From JACVRW01 sp963819115 (GTDB lineage Bacteria; Actinomycetota; Thermoleophilia; Solirubrobacterales; Thermoleophilaceae), in contig CAWFUR010000011.1 of NCBI GenBank assembly GCA_963819115.1, forward strand, positions 620,001 through 684,000: a stretch of DNA of 64,000 nucleotides, read 5' to 3'. This document shows, piece after piece, positions 34,051 to 42,015 of this stretch (position 1 is its first letter; the number at the start of each line of letters is the position of its first letter). The notes under the pieces are model-generated. The model saw only the letters and a list, made by a program, of their open reading frames with translations, made no database searches and was not told where the DNA came from. Position numbers and translations under genes: made by a program.

Positions 34051-34539
34051 CTAGGCGGTCGCGCGGTCCAGCTCGAACCAGACCGTGGTGCTGCCGGCGA
34101 GGCGCTGGATTCCCCAGCGGCTCGACATCGTGTCCACCAGCACCAGCCCGTAGCCACCCGGCTCGAGCGGGTCGTCGGACTCGCGGCCCTTCCAGGCAAA
34201 GCCCTCGCCTGGGTTGGTCACGGCCGCTCCCACGCCGTGCTCGCACTCCACGACCTTCACGGCCAGGCCGTTCGGGCGCTCGTCCGCGCCACCGTGTCGG
34301 ATCGCGTTGGTCACGAGCTCGGTGAGGAGGAGCAGCATCGGCTGCTCTTCCTCGGGGCCGATGCTGTTCTCGGCCGCCATCAGGGCGTGCCGGGCCTCGG
34401 TCGCCGCAAGTGGTCCGGCGTGGAGGTTGAAGCCGAACACGCGCGCGGGCCCCGGTCCGCGCTCGGTGAGCATTGGCATCGGCTTCTGGTCGAGAGGGCC
34501 GGAGGAATCCGCTGAGGGGGCGTTCGTCTGAGGTGTCAC
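34051..34539 (-). CDS. HATPase_c ATP-binding protein (anti-sigma/SpoIIAB-like)
   Basis: 162 residues. The GHKL ATPase motifs are L-L-T-E-L-V-T-N-A-I-R-H-G near residue 85 and G-G-Y-G-L-V-L-V-D-T near residue 130, with the W-F-E-L strand at the end. There is no dimerisation/phosphoacceptor domain, so it is a stand-alone anti-sigma-factor kinase-like protein. These usually bind a sigma factor and an anti-anti-sigma STAS protein, but neither is encoded nearby. The GTG start is tentative. Confidence 0.78.
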   Translation of the reverse strand: MTPQTNAPSADSSGPLDQKPMPMLTERGPGPARVFGFNLHAGPLAATEARHALMAAENSIGPEEEQPMLLLLTELVTNAIRHGGADERPNGLAVKVVECEHGVGAAVTNPGEGFAWKGRESDDPLEPGGYGLVLVDTMSSRWGIQRLAGSTTVWFELDRATA

Positions 34540-34562
34540 GAGGGTCACAACCACTCGAAGCG

Positions 34563-34769
34563 CTAACGCCGGAGGGCGAGGGGCCGGGGAGCGAGCGCCG
34601 CCGGGCGCGTGGGCTCGAAGCGCCCGTGCACGCCGCAGACCTCGCAGCGCATCCAGTCGCCGGTGTGCGCCCTGAGCTCGGCGTAGTCCTCTGGTTTCAC
34701 AAGGGCGTGAGCCCCGCAGCTCGCGCACTGAAGGCGCGTCCTGTCACTGATCCTGTCGTCAACAAGCAT
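34563..34769 (-). CDS. Small zinc-ribbon-like protein
   Basis: 68 residues with two C-x-x-C pairs (L-Q-C-A-S-C-G and M-R-C-E-V-C-G) that would hold one zinc. The linker is rich in charged residues and the tail is basic. The ATG at 34769 has a ggggagg ribosome binding site about 9 bases upstream. It lies 23 bases before the ATPase gene in the same direction and is probably co-transcribed. It may bind nucleic acid or a partner protein. Confidence 0.6.
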   Translation of the reverse strand: MLVDDRISDRTRLQCASCGAHALVKPEDYAELRAHTGDWMRCEVCGVHGRFEPTRPAALAPRPLALRR

Positions 34770-34929
34770 CGGTTCGATGCCTCCCCTTGGTTGCCCGCCC
34801 ACGGATTGTTCCCCCGCAGGGTGGGCCGTTACCGGCCGTGGAGATAACGCATACCTTCGGGCACCGGAACCTCACGATCCGGACCCAAGTTGGCGCCCAA
34901 TCCGTGGCTAGGCGCGATCTTCGGACCCG

Positions 34930-36453
34930 TTACGGCCGGGCGAAGCCGCGCGGCGGGGGGGTGGTGAGCGGCGCGCCGAAGTAGTCCACGCGCGGCGAGC
35001 CCGCCACCTCGACTCCCGAGCGGGCCGCGGGCGAGCCGGGGCGGGGGCGGAAGCCGAGACCCACGCGGATCCGGCCGCGGCCGCGCCGCGCCGGATCGCG
35101 CAGAAGGGGATCGGTGGCCAGGGCGCTCGACCCCGCGGGCGGGAGTCCCGACCAGAGGTTGGCGGTGCAGCGAACCGCACACGCCAGGGCGGCAGTCTGG
35201 GCCGGCCGGGCGAGGAACAGGTTGTTGTCCATCTCCAGGCCGTTTCGGTCCAGCAGCGCGGTGGACGGGCCGCCGAGGATCCCCCAGGAGAGGCCGGCGC
35301 CGGCCACGGTGTTGTTGTAGAAGCGCAGCCCGGAATAGGTGGCGCCCGCGCGAAGCGAGCAGGGCGACTGATTGGCCACGAACCGGTCGTCCACGGAGAG
35401 GTTGAAGCGCACGTCGGCGGTACGCGGGTCGGCGTCGGTGCAGAGCAACACGAAGCCGCCCTCGTTGTCGTGGCTGTAGTTGAACTGGATGACCGTGCCG
35501 TCCTGGTCATAGTCCACGTCGAATCCGGTGCCGTCGCAGCCGTTGAAGCGCATGCCGAACACCTCGTTGTGCTGGATCACCGTGCCGTTCGCGTGGAAGG
35601 TCCAGATGCCGGCGTTGCAAACCATTCCCGCCGGGTCCCCGAGCCCGCGGCCGCGGAGGTTGCCCCGGCTCACCACGTTGCGCTCCACCACGGCTCCGAC
35701 GGTGCCCAGGGGCACGATTCCGTCACCGCCGAGGCGGCGCAGCCGGTTTCCGCGCACGCGCACGCGGGTGGATGCCGCGGGCCAGGGCGCGCCCGCCCGT
35801 GGCCGGGCGCCGGGGTCGGCGGTGCCAACGATGAAGATCCCGCTGCGGCTCACGTCCTGGATCACGTTTCGCTCGATCAGCAGGTCGTCGAAGTGGGTGG
35901 GCGCGGGCCCGAGCACGTCCACCTGGATGCCGCCGCTCCCGCCCGCGTCCTTTGACAGGTCGCCCCGAACGTCGTGGATCCGCATCCCGCGCACCGTCAC
36001 GTCGCGCATCACGCCGGCTGTGGCCACTACGTGCACGCCGCGGCGCCGCGCCTCGGAGTTGCCGCGGTTGCTCACGTCGAGAGCGCGAAGCACCACGTGG
36101 CTCGTGTCCTTTAGGAGAACCGCGTCCTCGCCCGTCGCGGAGAGATGGGGGCGGGCGCCCCGGCCGTACGCGCCGATCACGGCCGGCCGGGCGGACCCTC
36201 CGGAGCCGGCGGGAGCCAGCGTCCCCGCGCAGCGCGATCCACGGCGTAGCAGCAGCCGCGAGCCGGGCCGCAGCGGCACGGCACTCGCACGCGCGAGCGA
36301 GTTGAGGGGGCGGGAGAAGCTGCCCGTGCCGGGTCCGGAGCGCGAGCAGTCCACGTAGGTCAAATGCGCCGCGGAGGCGGCGGACGCGCCGCCGGCCGCG
36401 ACGGCGGCGGTCAGCAGGGCGGTGGCGGAGAGCAGGCGCATCGGCGGAGCCAT
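34930..36453 (-). CDS. Secreted right-handed parallel beta-helix protein
   Basis: 507 residues from the ATG at 36453 with a signal peptide (M-A-P-P-M-R-L-L-S, hydrophobic core of Ala, Val and Thr; cleavage around A-S-A-A). It is followed by repeated short strands of pectate-lyase-like beta-helix type (I-E-R-N-V-I-Q-D-V-S-R-S-G-I-F, V-V-E-R-N-V-V-S-R-G-N-L, N-N-T-V-A-G). Cys pairs probably form disulfides. It may bind or cleave a polysaccharide. No catalytic residues can be named. Confidence 0.75.
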   Translation of the reverse strand: MAPPMRLLSATALLTAAVAAGGASAASAAHLTYVDCSRSGPGTGSFSRPLNSLARASAVPLRPGSRLLLRRGSRCAGTLAPAGSGGSARPAVIGAYGRGARPHLSATGEDAVLLKDTSHVVLRALDVSNRGNSEARRRGVHVVATAGVMRDVTVRGMRIHDVRGDLSKDAGGSGGIQVDVLGPAPTHFDDLLIERNVIQDVSRSGIFIVGTADPGARPRAGAPWPAASTRVRVRGNRLRRLGGDGIVPLGTVGAVVERNVVSRGNLRGRGLGDPAGMVCNAGIWTFHANGTVIQHNEVFGMRFNGCDGTGFDVDYDQDGTVIQFNYSHDNEGGFVLLCTDADPRTADVRFNLSVDDRFVANQSPCSLRAGATYSGLRFYNNTVAGAGLSWGILGGPSTALLDRNGLEMDNNLFLARPAQTAALACAVRCTANLWSGLPPAGSSALATDPLLRDPARRGRGRIRVGLGFRPRPGSPAARSGVEVAGSPRVDYFGAPLTTPPPRGFARP

Positions 36454-36502
36454 CGTAGGAGGGGCGGTCCCCGCCAGGCGCCGGTTCAGGCAGCGCTGGG
36501 AA

Positions 36503-37360
36503 CTACCCCCGGCTGCCCTCGCTCTCCACGCCCGGCGGGGCCCATCCGGGTCCGTGGTAGAGCACGCCCAGCCGGTCACGGAATCGCGGCGCCCGCCGGA
36601 TGTCGTGCCACATCGCGATGTACTCGTGGAACGCGGCGCGCACGGGATTGAACGTGTTGATGTTCTTCGTCAGGCCGTAGCGAACGCGCTCGCCCTCGGG
36701 GATGTAGGTGCCGAACAGCCGGTCCCAGATGATCAGGATCCCGCCGTAGTTGCGGTCGAGATACACCTGGTTCGACCCGTGATGGACCCGGTGATGAGAG
36801 GGCGTGTTCAGAAACAGCTCGAAGAAGCGCGGCAGCCTGCGCACGCGCTCGGTGTGGATCCAGAACTGGTAGATCAGCGACCAGGCCTGGGCCAGGAACA
36901 CCATCCAGGGCTCGAAGCCCACCAGCGGTAGCCAGATCCAGAACGGGAAGTAGGTCATCGGCACCCAGGTCTGGCGGAGCGCGGTGGAGAGGTTGTAGTG
37001 GGTGCTCGAGTGGTGGACCGAGTGGCTGGCCCAGAAGAACCGGCTCTCGTGGCTGATGCGGTGGAACCAGTAATAGGAGAAGTCGTCGGCGAAGAAGAGC
37101 AGCACCCAGACCCACCAGTCGCCCGGGTCCAGGCGCAGCGGGCTGAGCTCGTACACCACGGCGAAGATGGCCAGCACCACGAGCTTCCAGGCCACGTTGA
37201 TCACCACGTTTCCGGCGCCCAGCAGCAGGCTCGTGCGCGTGTCCTTCGCCTCGTAGCCGATCAGGTCCTCGGACTCGAGCCGAGCGTGCCGGAACGAAAT
37301 CGCCTCGGCCACCAGCAGCAGGACGAAGACGGGGATGGCGTAGTACAGGACCGCGGCCAT
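36503..37360 (-). CDS. Sterol desaturase / fatty acid hydroxylase family protein
   Basis: 285 residues with several membrane helices and the three histidine clusters of the di-iron membrane hydroxylase family: H-R-I-S-H-E near residue 101, H-S-V-H-H-S-S near residue 114 and H-R-V-H-H-G-S near residue 192. It likely hydroxylates a lipid or sterol-like substrate using O2. It lies directly downstream of, and in the same direction as, the receiver/TrxR fusion gene, 9 bases apart. Confidence 0.85.
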   Translation of the reverse strand: MAAVLYYAIPVFVLLLVAEAISFRHARLESEDLIGYEAKDTRTSLLLGAGNVVINVAWKLVVLAIFAVVYELSPLRLDPGDWWVWVLLFFADDFSYYWFHRISHESRFFWASHSVHHSSTHYNLSTALRQTWVPMTYFPFWIWLPLVGFEPWMVFLAQAWSLIYQFWIHTERVRRLPRFFELFLNTPSHHRVHHGSNQVYLDRNYGGILIIWDRLFGTYIPEGERVRYGLTKNINTFNPVRAAFHEYIAMWHDIRRAPRFRDRLGVLYHGPGWAPPGVESEGSRG

Positions 37361-37369
37361 CGGCCCACC

Positions 37370-39076
37370 CTAACCCGCGGAGGAGCCGGCGGCCACGTCC
37401 TCGGCGGCCAGGGCGTCGTGCACCTGCTTGATCACCACCGAGCCGTCACCGACCGCGGCCGCCACACGCAGCACCGAGGCCTGGTTCAGGTCGCCCACCG
37501 CGAACACGCCGGGCAGCGTGGTCTCGTACATGCGTGGCGACCGCTCGAGCGGCCAGCCGTGCTCGGGGAGGATGTCGGCGTCCGTGGGCACGAACCCGTA
37601 GTCGTCGCGCGCGACCGTGTCGGGGAGCCAGCCGCTGTTCGGGCGCGCGCCGATCAGCACGAACAGGGCGGCGGCGGGCACCGTCTCCGTCTCGCCCGTG
37701 CGCCGGTTGCGCAGCGTGAGCGTCTCGAGGCGCGGGTCGCCGCAGCCGTCGATCACCTCGGTGCCGAAGCGCAGGTCCACGTTCTCGCACGCGTCGAGCT
37801 GATCGCGCAGGTACTGGGACATGCTCGCCGCGAGCGACTCGGCGCGCACCAGCAGGCTCACCCTGTCCGCGAAGCGGGAGAGGTGCATCGCCGCCTGGCC
37901 GGCGGAGTTGCCGCCACCGAGAACGAAGACCTGCTTCCCGGTGGCCGCAGCCGCCTCCGGTCCCGAGGCCCCGTAGTAAACCCCCGAGCCAACGAGGTCT
38001 TCGAGAGCGGGAATCCCGATCCGGCGGTACGCGGCACCCGTGGCGAGGACCACCGTCCGGGCAGTCGCCTCCACGCCGCTCGAGGTGACCAGGACGTGCC
38101 GGTCCCCCTCGGTGCGGAGCTCCGTGACCTCCGACATCAGCAGGAAGCGGGACCCGAACACCCACGCCTGCTGGTAGGCGCGCTGGGCCAGCTCCGCGCC
38201 GCTCACGCCGCGCGCGAAGCCCAGGTAGTTGCGGATCAGTGAGCTCGCTCCCGCCTGGCCGCCGATCGACTCCCGCTCGATGGTGAGCACCTCGAGGCCC
38301 TCCGAAGAGGCGTACACCGACGCCGCGAGGCCGCCCGGGCCGGCGCCCACCACGATCACGTCGAACACCCGGTCCGGGTCCGCGAGCTCGGTGTTCACGC
38401 CGTAGGCCGCCGCCAGCTCGGAGTTGGTGGGGTCCACCAGCGAGCGGCCCTCCATGAAGATCACGACGGGCGCGCGCTCGCCGCCGCGGTCCGCTCCCTC
38501 CAGAAGCTCCCCGCCCCGCCTCGACTCTGTGGGGTGGAACTCGTGCGGCATGCCGTTGCGCGCCAGCACGCTTCGGAGCTCGTGCACCCGGGTCTGCCCT
38601 GGATCGCCCACCACGGCGATCTCGCGGGGCAGCGTGGAGCGTGCCCGGGACCACTCGTGCAGGAACTCCGTGACCACCTTGTGGAAGTGCTCGTCGGGCA
38701 TCCGCCACGGCTTGGGGATGTAGTAGTCGATCTCTCCCCGGCCCATCGCGCCCACGATCGCGTCCGAGGTGGGCCGGTGACCCCAGGCCCCCCAGTCGAT
38801 CAGCAGCGCCCGGGCGGCGTGCGGGTGGATGTCCCGCGCGCGACACAGCAGCTGGACGCCGGTGAGGCCCGACGTCCACAGGTCGGCGAGCACGAGGGCC
38901 ACCAGCACGTTGTCCTCGCGCAGTCCGCGCAGGATCTCGAGCGCCTTGGCACAGGAGCCGTCGCAGACGATCTCGTAGTCCGTGGAGTAACGGCGCCGCA
39001 GGTGCTCCTCCACGATGGCAAGCGCGGCGGGATCGTCGTCCACCGCCATGATCACGGGCTTACGGTCACTCATCAC
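37370..39076 (-). CDS. Receiver domain fused to thioredoxin-reductase-like FAD oxidoreductase
   Basis: A 568-residue fusion. Residues 1-140 form a receiver domain (D13-D14, phosphoacceptor D65 in V-L-A-D-L-W, K in Y-I-P-K-P-W). After a linker, from about residue 240, a thioredoxin-reductase-like module has F-D-V-I-V-V-G-A-G-P-G-G-L-A, E-S-I-G-G-Q-A, V-F-V-L-G-G-G-N-S-A-G-Q and the closing F-A-V-G-D-L. The C-x-x-C redox pair of classical thioredoxin reductases is missing: the corresponding loop reads V-Y-Y-G-A-S-G. So the enzyme uses a different electron acceptor, perhaps a ferredoxin, a quinone or a partner in the membrane. A phosphorylation input on an FAD enzyme is unusual. No histidine kinase is adjacent. 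Confidence 0.85.
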   Translation of the reverse strand: MMSDRKPVIMAVDDDPAALAIVEEHLRRRYSTDYEIVCDGSCAKALEILRGLREDNVLVALVLADLWTSGLTGVQLLCRARDIHPHAARALLIDWGAWGHRPTSDAIVGAMGRGEIDYYIPKPWRMPDEHFHKVVTEFLHEWSRARSTLPREIAVVGDPGQTRVHELRSVLARNGMPHEFHPTESRRGGELLEGADRGGERAPVVIFMEGRSLVDPTNSELAAAYGVNTELADPDRVFDVIVVGAGPGGLAASVYASSEGLEVLTIERESIGGQAGASSLIRNYLGFARGVSGAELAQRAYQQAWVFGSRFLLMSEVTELRTEGDRHVLVTSSGVEATARTVVLATGAAYRRIGIPALEDLVGSGVYYGASGPEAAAATGKQVFVLGGGNSAGQAAMHLSRFADRVSLLVRAESLAASMSQYLRDQLDACENVDLRFGTEVIDGCGDPRLETLTLRNRRTGETETVPAAALFVLIGARPNSGWLPDTVARDDYGFVPTDADILPEHGWPLERSPRMYETTLPGVFAVGDLNQASVLRVAAAVGDGSVVIKQVHDALAAEDVAAGSSAG

Positions 39077-39166
39077 AGGGTCCTCTCCGAAGGCCCGGCC
39101 GATGATATCCGCGGCGGGTCCGGTGCTAGATTCGGAGCGGCGATCGAAGCCCGATCGCCTCAGCGT

Positions 39167-39240
39167 GGTGGGCGTAGCTCAGTCGGTAGAGCTCCTGGTT
39201 GTGGTCCAGGCGGTCGCGGGTTCGAGTCCCGTCGCTCACC
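39167..39240 (+). tRNA. tRNA-His (anticodon GTG)
   Basis: A complete cloverleaf. Acceptor gtgggcg (39168-39174) pairs with cgctcac (39233-39239). The extra G-1 (39167) pairs with the discriminator C (39240), the hallmark of tRNA-His. The anticodon GTG is at 39201-39203. Its 3' half is duplicated at 41743-41785. Confidence 0.95.
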
Positions 39241-39316
39241 CTCCCGGCTGCAAACCTTCGCACTCCGGGTCCTCGCTCGCTTGCCTGCTGGCGCAGGCGT
39301 CGCTCCCTGCGTCCCC
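39198..39316 (+). repeat. Left copy of ~120-bp direct repeat starting in the tRNA-His anticodon loop
   Basis: Runs from the anticodon loop of tRNA-His to 76 bases beyond its 3' end. It matches 41743-41862 with four substitutions and one indel. The start in the anticodon loop is typical of integrase crossover sites, but identity beyond the tRNA end is longer than a usual att core. Confidence 0.8.
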
Positions 39317-39480
39317 CGGATTGCTCGGTTTTCGCGCGGGAGGGCAGGCCCTTCGGGCTGCGAACCGTCGTCTGGCGGGGTCATCGGTCGCTCGCCTGCG
39401 GAGCAGGCGTCGCTCCCTGCTTCCCCCGCCATGCTCGGTTCTCGCATCTAAGGGTGAGCGACCGAGGTCGCGCACCCTCA
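39241..39480 (+). repeat. Imperfect tandem hairpin units downstream of tRNA-His
   Basis: Two related units follow the tRNA, each with a GCCTGC/GCAGGC hairpin (39284-39299, 39394-39408) followed by tcgctccctgc and a tgctcggtt motif. A third, degenerate unit lies at 41831-41862. The left stretch closes with gggtgagcgacc/ggtcgcgcaccc (39451-39478), a 12-bp stem with one mismatch. The loops differ while the stems are kept, which suggests selection or a REP-like origin. Confidence 0.6.
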
Positions 39481-39506
39481 CGAGGTGAGCTTTCCCATCC
39501 GGGGCG

Positions 39507-41237
39507 TCAGGCGGGCATCTCGTAGGTGTCAGCGAGCGCGCGAACCTCCGAGTAGATGCGGTCACCGCGCTCCTCGTCAATCACCGGCTTGCGGACCGAG
39601 TCGAGCGCCCAGGCCTGCTGCTCGGGAGTAGATGAGGTCTTGCCGTGCAGCTCGATTGCACCGGCGCTGAAATCTCGGGCGAGCGTCTCGAAGACGGCAT
39701 CGACGATGTCGGCGGGAGTGTCGTCCAGCTGCGCCTGCTCGAGGATGAGCTGGCCGTAGGGGACGAGGGTGAAGAGCTGGGCGAGCGTCTGCTGGAAGTC
39801 GAGGTCGTGCTGCATCTGGTCGGGGGTGAGCGGCGCCTCGGTAACGAGGCGGGCGAGCGCGTCGGCCTGCTCGCGGAAGAGTGCGACGTTCGGGTGTGTA
39901 GAACCCCACTCGTAGGCGGGGCGCCAGTCAGGGAAGGTGATTTGGCTTAAGCCCCGGGTGGGTCCCTGGTCGAAGAGGAAGGCGTCGTCGAGATCGTCGC
40001 GGCGCTGCGGAGGCGTCTCGAGCTGCGCTTCGCCGAAGAGGAAGGCCGGGAGGAACTTGAGGGTGAGCGCGCGGTTCACGTGGACGGTTCCCTCCAGCTT
40101 TGGGAGGCCGTCGATGATGTTCTTGGCGCTCTCGAAGTAGGAGTCGCGCTCGAAGCCCTTGGCCGAGATGACCTCGGCGAGAAGGCGCACGATTCGCTCG
40201 CCCTCCGTGGTCACCTGCATCTTGTTGATTGGAGTGAAGAGCAGGTAGCGGCGGTCCTCGCGGGTGGCCGAGCGGACGTAGTCGACCGCGCGGGCCCCGT
40301 AGAGCTTGGCGGCGAGGATGCGCACGTACGCCTCGGAGAGGATGCGCCTCACCTGGCCGAACTCGGTAACGCGCTTGCCGAAGAGGATGCGGTTCTCGGC
40401 CTGGTTGATGGTTTCGTGGAAGCAGTGCTCGGCCATGCCAATCGAGCAGAAGCCGAGGTTGAACTTGCCGACGTTGATGGTGTTGAGCGCGGCCTCAAAG
40501 GCTTCGACGCCGGTGTGGAGGATGTCCTCCGGCTTGACGGGATAGTCCACGAGGTCGAAGGAGCTCACGTAGAGCTGGCCGTGGACAACGTTCTTGCGGA
40601 GCTTGTAGGCGGGGTGCGCAGAGTCAGCGGCGAAGAATACGTAGCCGTTCTTGCCGTTGACGTCGGCGCGACGGCCGAAGACCGCAACCATGCCGGCCAC
40701 GTTGCCGTTGCCGATGTAGTACTTGCCGCCGTTTGCGCGTAGGCCGTCGCCGTCCGGAGTGAGAATCATGTCGGTCGAATAGATGTCGGCCCCGTGCTCG
40801 CGCTCGGAGAGGCCAAAGGCGAAGACCGCGCCTTCGTCGAGCAGGTCAGCGGCGCGCTTCCGAGCCGTGTCGTTGTCCGACTGCCAGATCGGCCCGAGAC
40901 CCAGGATTGTGACCTGCCACGCGTACCAGTACGGGAGACCGTAGAAGCCGAGAATTTCGTTGAACTTGGCATTCCTGTACGTGTCCCAGCGCTTGGCCGG
41001 ATCGCCCGACGCGTCGCGCTCGGGGGTGAGCAGGGTCGCGAACGCTCCCTCGGCGTCGAGAAACGAGACGAAGTCCGAGTACCAGACGTCGGTGTGCACC
41101 TCGGCAGTGACTGCGGTCTTGCCCTTCGCTTCGAACCATTCGACGGTGGCGCGGAAGAGGCGGCGTGTCAGCTCGTCGTACTCCTCGAAGGTGTCCGCAG
41201 CGGGATTTAGGAGGCGAGCGGTGACGGCGGTTGACAT
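39507..41237 (-). CDS. Acyl-CoA dehydrogenase family protein (FadE-like)
   Basis: 576 residues. The flavin-binding middle domain has V-F-A-F-G-L-S-E-R-E-H-G-A-D-I and G-K-Y-Y-I-G-N-G-N-V. The C-terminal helical domain includes F-G-K-R-V-T-E-F-G-Q-V-R-R and the catalytic region around A-E-V-I-S-A-K-G-F. The length of ~580 residues matches the long actinobacterial FadE type. It oxidises an acyl-CoA to the trans-2-enoyl form, feeding electrons to ETF. Third-codon-position GC appears somewhat lower than in flanking genes, which fits import by transfer. The ATG at 41237 is preferred over the start 72 bases upstream. Confidence 0.85.
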   Translation of the reverse strand: MSTAVTARLLNPAADTFEEYDELTRRLFRATVEWFEAKGKTAVTAEVHTDVWYSDFVSFLDAEGAFATLLTPERDASGDPAKRWDTYRNAKFNEILGFYGLPYWYAWQVTILGLGPIWQSDNDTARKRAADLLDEGAVFAFGLSEREHGADIYSTDMILTPDGDGLRANGGKYYIGNGNVAGMVAVFGRRADVNGKNGYVFFAADSAHPAYKLRKNVVHGQLYVSSFDLVDYPVKPEDILHTGVEAFEAALNTINVGKFNLGFCSIGMAEHCFHETINQAENRILFGKRVTEFGQVRRILSEAYVRILAAKLYGARAVDYVRSATREDRRYLLFTPINKMQVTTEGERIVRLLAEVISAKGFERDSYFESAKNIIDGLPKLEGTVHVNRALTLKFLPAFLFGEAQLETPPQRRDDLDDAFLFDQGPTRGLSQITFPDWRPAYEWGSTHPNVALFREQADALARLVTEAPLTPDQMQHDLDFQQTLAQLFTLVPYGQLILEQAQLDDTPADIVDAVFETLARDFSAGAIELHGKTSSTPEQQAWALDSVRKPVIDEERGDRIYSEVRALADTYEMPA

Positions 41238-41742
41238 GCCGCGCATCTTGGCAGGCGCCAGCCGACAACCGCCTGCACGAAACGTCCACATAGGGGACGG
41301 AACTCCCAAAAACGGGCGTTACTGGCGTCCCGGCTCGGAAGATGGATCTGGCCGAGCTCAAGGTCGCAACCGACGGCGACGTGTTTCCGCCGCCGCCGCG
41401 CACTCTCGTTGTCGCAGCCCTTGCACGATGCCGTCGTGCGAAGCGCGGAGCGCGCGATCCGCGCCGCGAGCTGATCGGCCGCAGCAAGGCGAACCGTCGT
41501 CGCCCTTCCCGGCTTGGGACGCCAGCTGCCACGGAACTTCTCGATCTCGATCTCCTGCCCACGGACTTCTCGCCTGACTGGGGGTCGCGGTGACCCGTCG
41601 CCCGACCCAGAGGCCCAGTCGCGCAGCTTTGAGAATCCCACGCCGACCTATGGTTGTGGCCGCGTCGGTGACAACACGGTGATAATCCCGCTCCGAAGCG
41701 CATCCCCCGACTGACTGGCAACCCACCGGAATGCGGCACGGT
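41238..41742. other. Intergenic stretch without a recognisable gene
   Basis: About 500 bases inside the tRNA-His interval. Open frames exist on both strands but show biased, Arg-rich composition and no known motifs. One minus-strand frame (41358-41726) contains I-G-R-R-G-I-L-K-A-A-R-L-G-L-W-V, which could be a relic of a gene, but I cannot place it. Confidence 0.4.
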
Positions 41743-41785
41743 GTTGTGGTCCAGGCGGTCGCGAGTTCGAGTCCCGTCGCTCACC
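41743..41785 (+). pseudogene. Half tRNA-His (3' portion)
   Basis: Matches the 3' half of tRNA-His from the anticodon loop to the discriminator. One G-to-A change (41764) breaks a T-stem pair. No 5' half is present, so it cannot be a functional tRNA. Confidence 0.85.
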
Positions 41786-41862
41786 CTCCCGGCTGCAAAC
41801 CTTCGCACTCCGGGGTCCTCGGTCGCTTCCCTGCTGGCGCAGGCGTCACTCCCTGCGTCCCC
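41743..41862 (+). repeat. Right copy of ~120-bp direct repeat
   Basis: Nearly identical to 39198-39316. It is followed by aagggtgagggaccggtcgctcaccgt (41862-41888), which resembles the closing hairpin of the left region (39450-39478); the right copy therefore lacks ~130 bases present on the left. Confidence 0.8.
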
Positions 41863-42015
41863 AAGGGTGAGGGACCGGTCGCTCACCGTCCCGAAGGCCC
41901 TGCAAGTGGCCTAGTTCTGACTCTGACTGGAGGTGGCTGGGCGTGTCTTCCGGATGGATCTCGCTGAGGATCCGTTCGCGGGCGCGTGGCGGATTGAGGC
42001 GCAAGCGCGCTGGCC

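Larger units (their letters stand above)
39198..41862. mobile_element. Putative island or duplication in tRNA-His carrying an acyl-CoA dehydrogenase
   Basis: The two 120-bp repeats bound a 2.5-kb interval with a single clear gene, the acyl-CoA dehydrogenase. No integrase is visible. The right repeat contains only half a tRNA with a broken T-stem, so the left copy is the functional tRNA. Insertion at the tRNA or a segmental duplication followed by loss would both explain the pattern. Confidence 0.5.

Noticed and set aside
39241..39480. A CRISPR array in the repeats after tRNA-His
   Set aside because: Only two or three degenerate units of unequal spacing exist and there are no cas genes.
41342..41593. 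A plus-strand gene of 83 codons
   Set aside because: Composition is Arg/Pro/Ala-biased, no ribosome binding site is seen and there is no similarity to a known fold.
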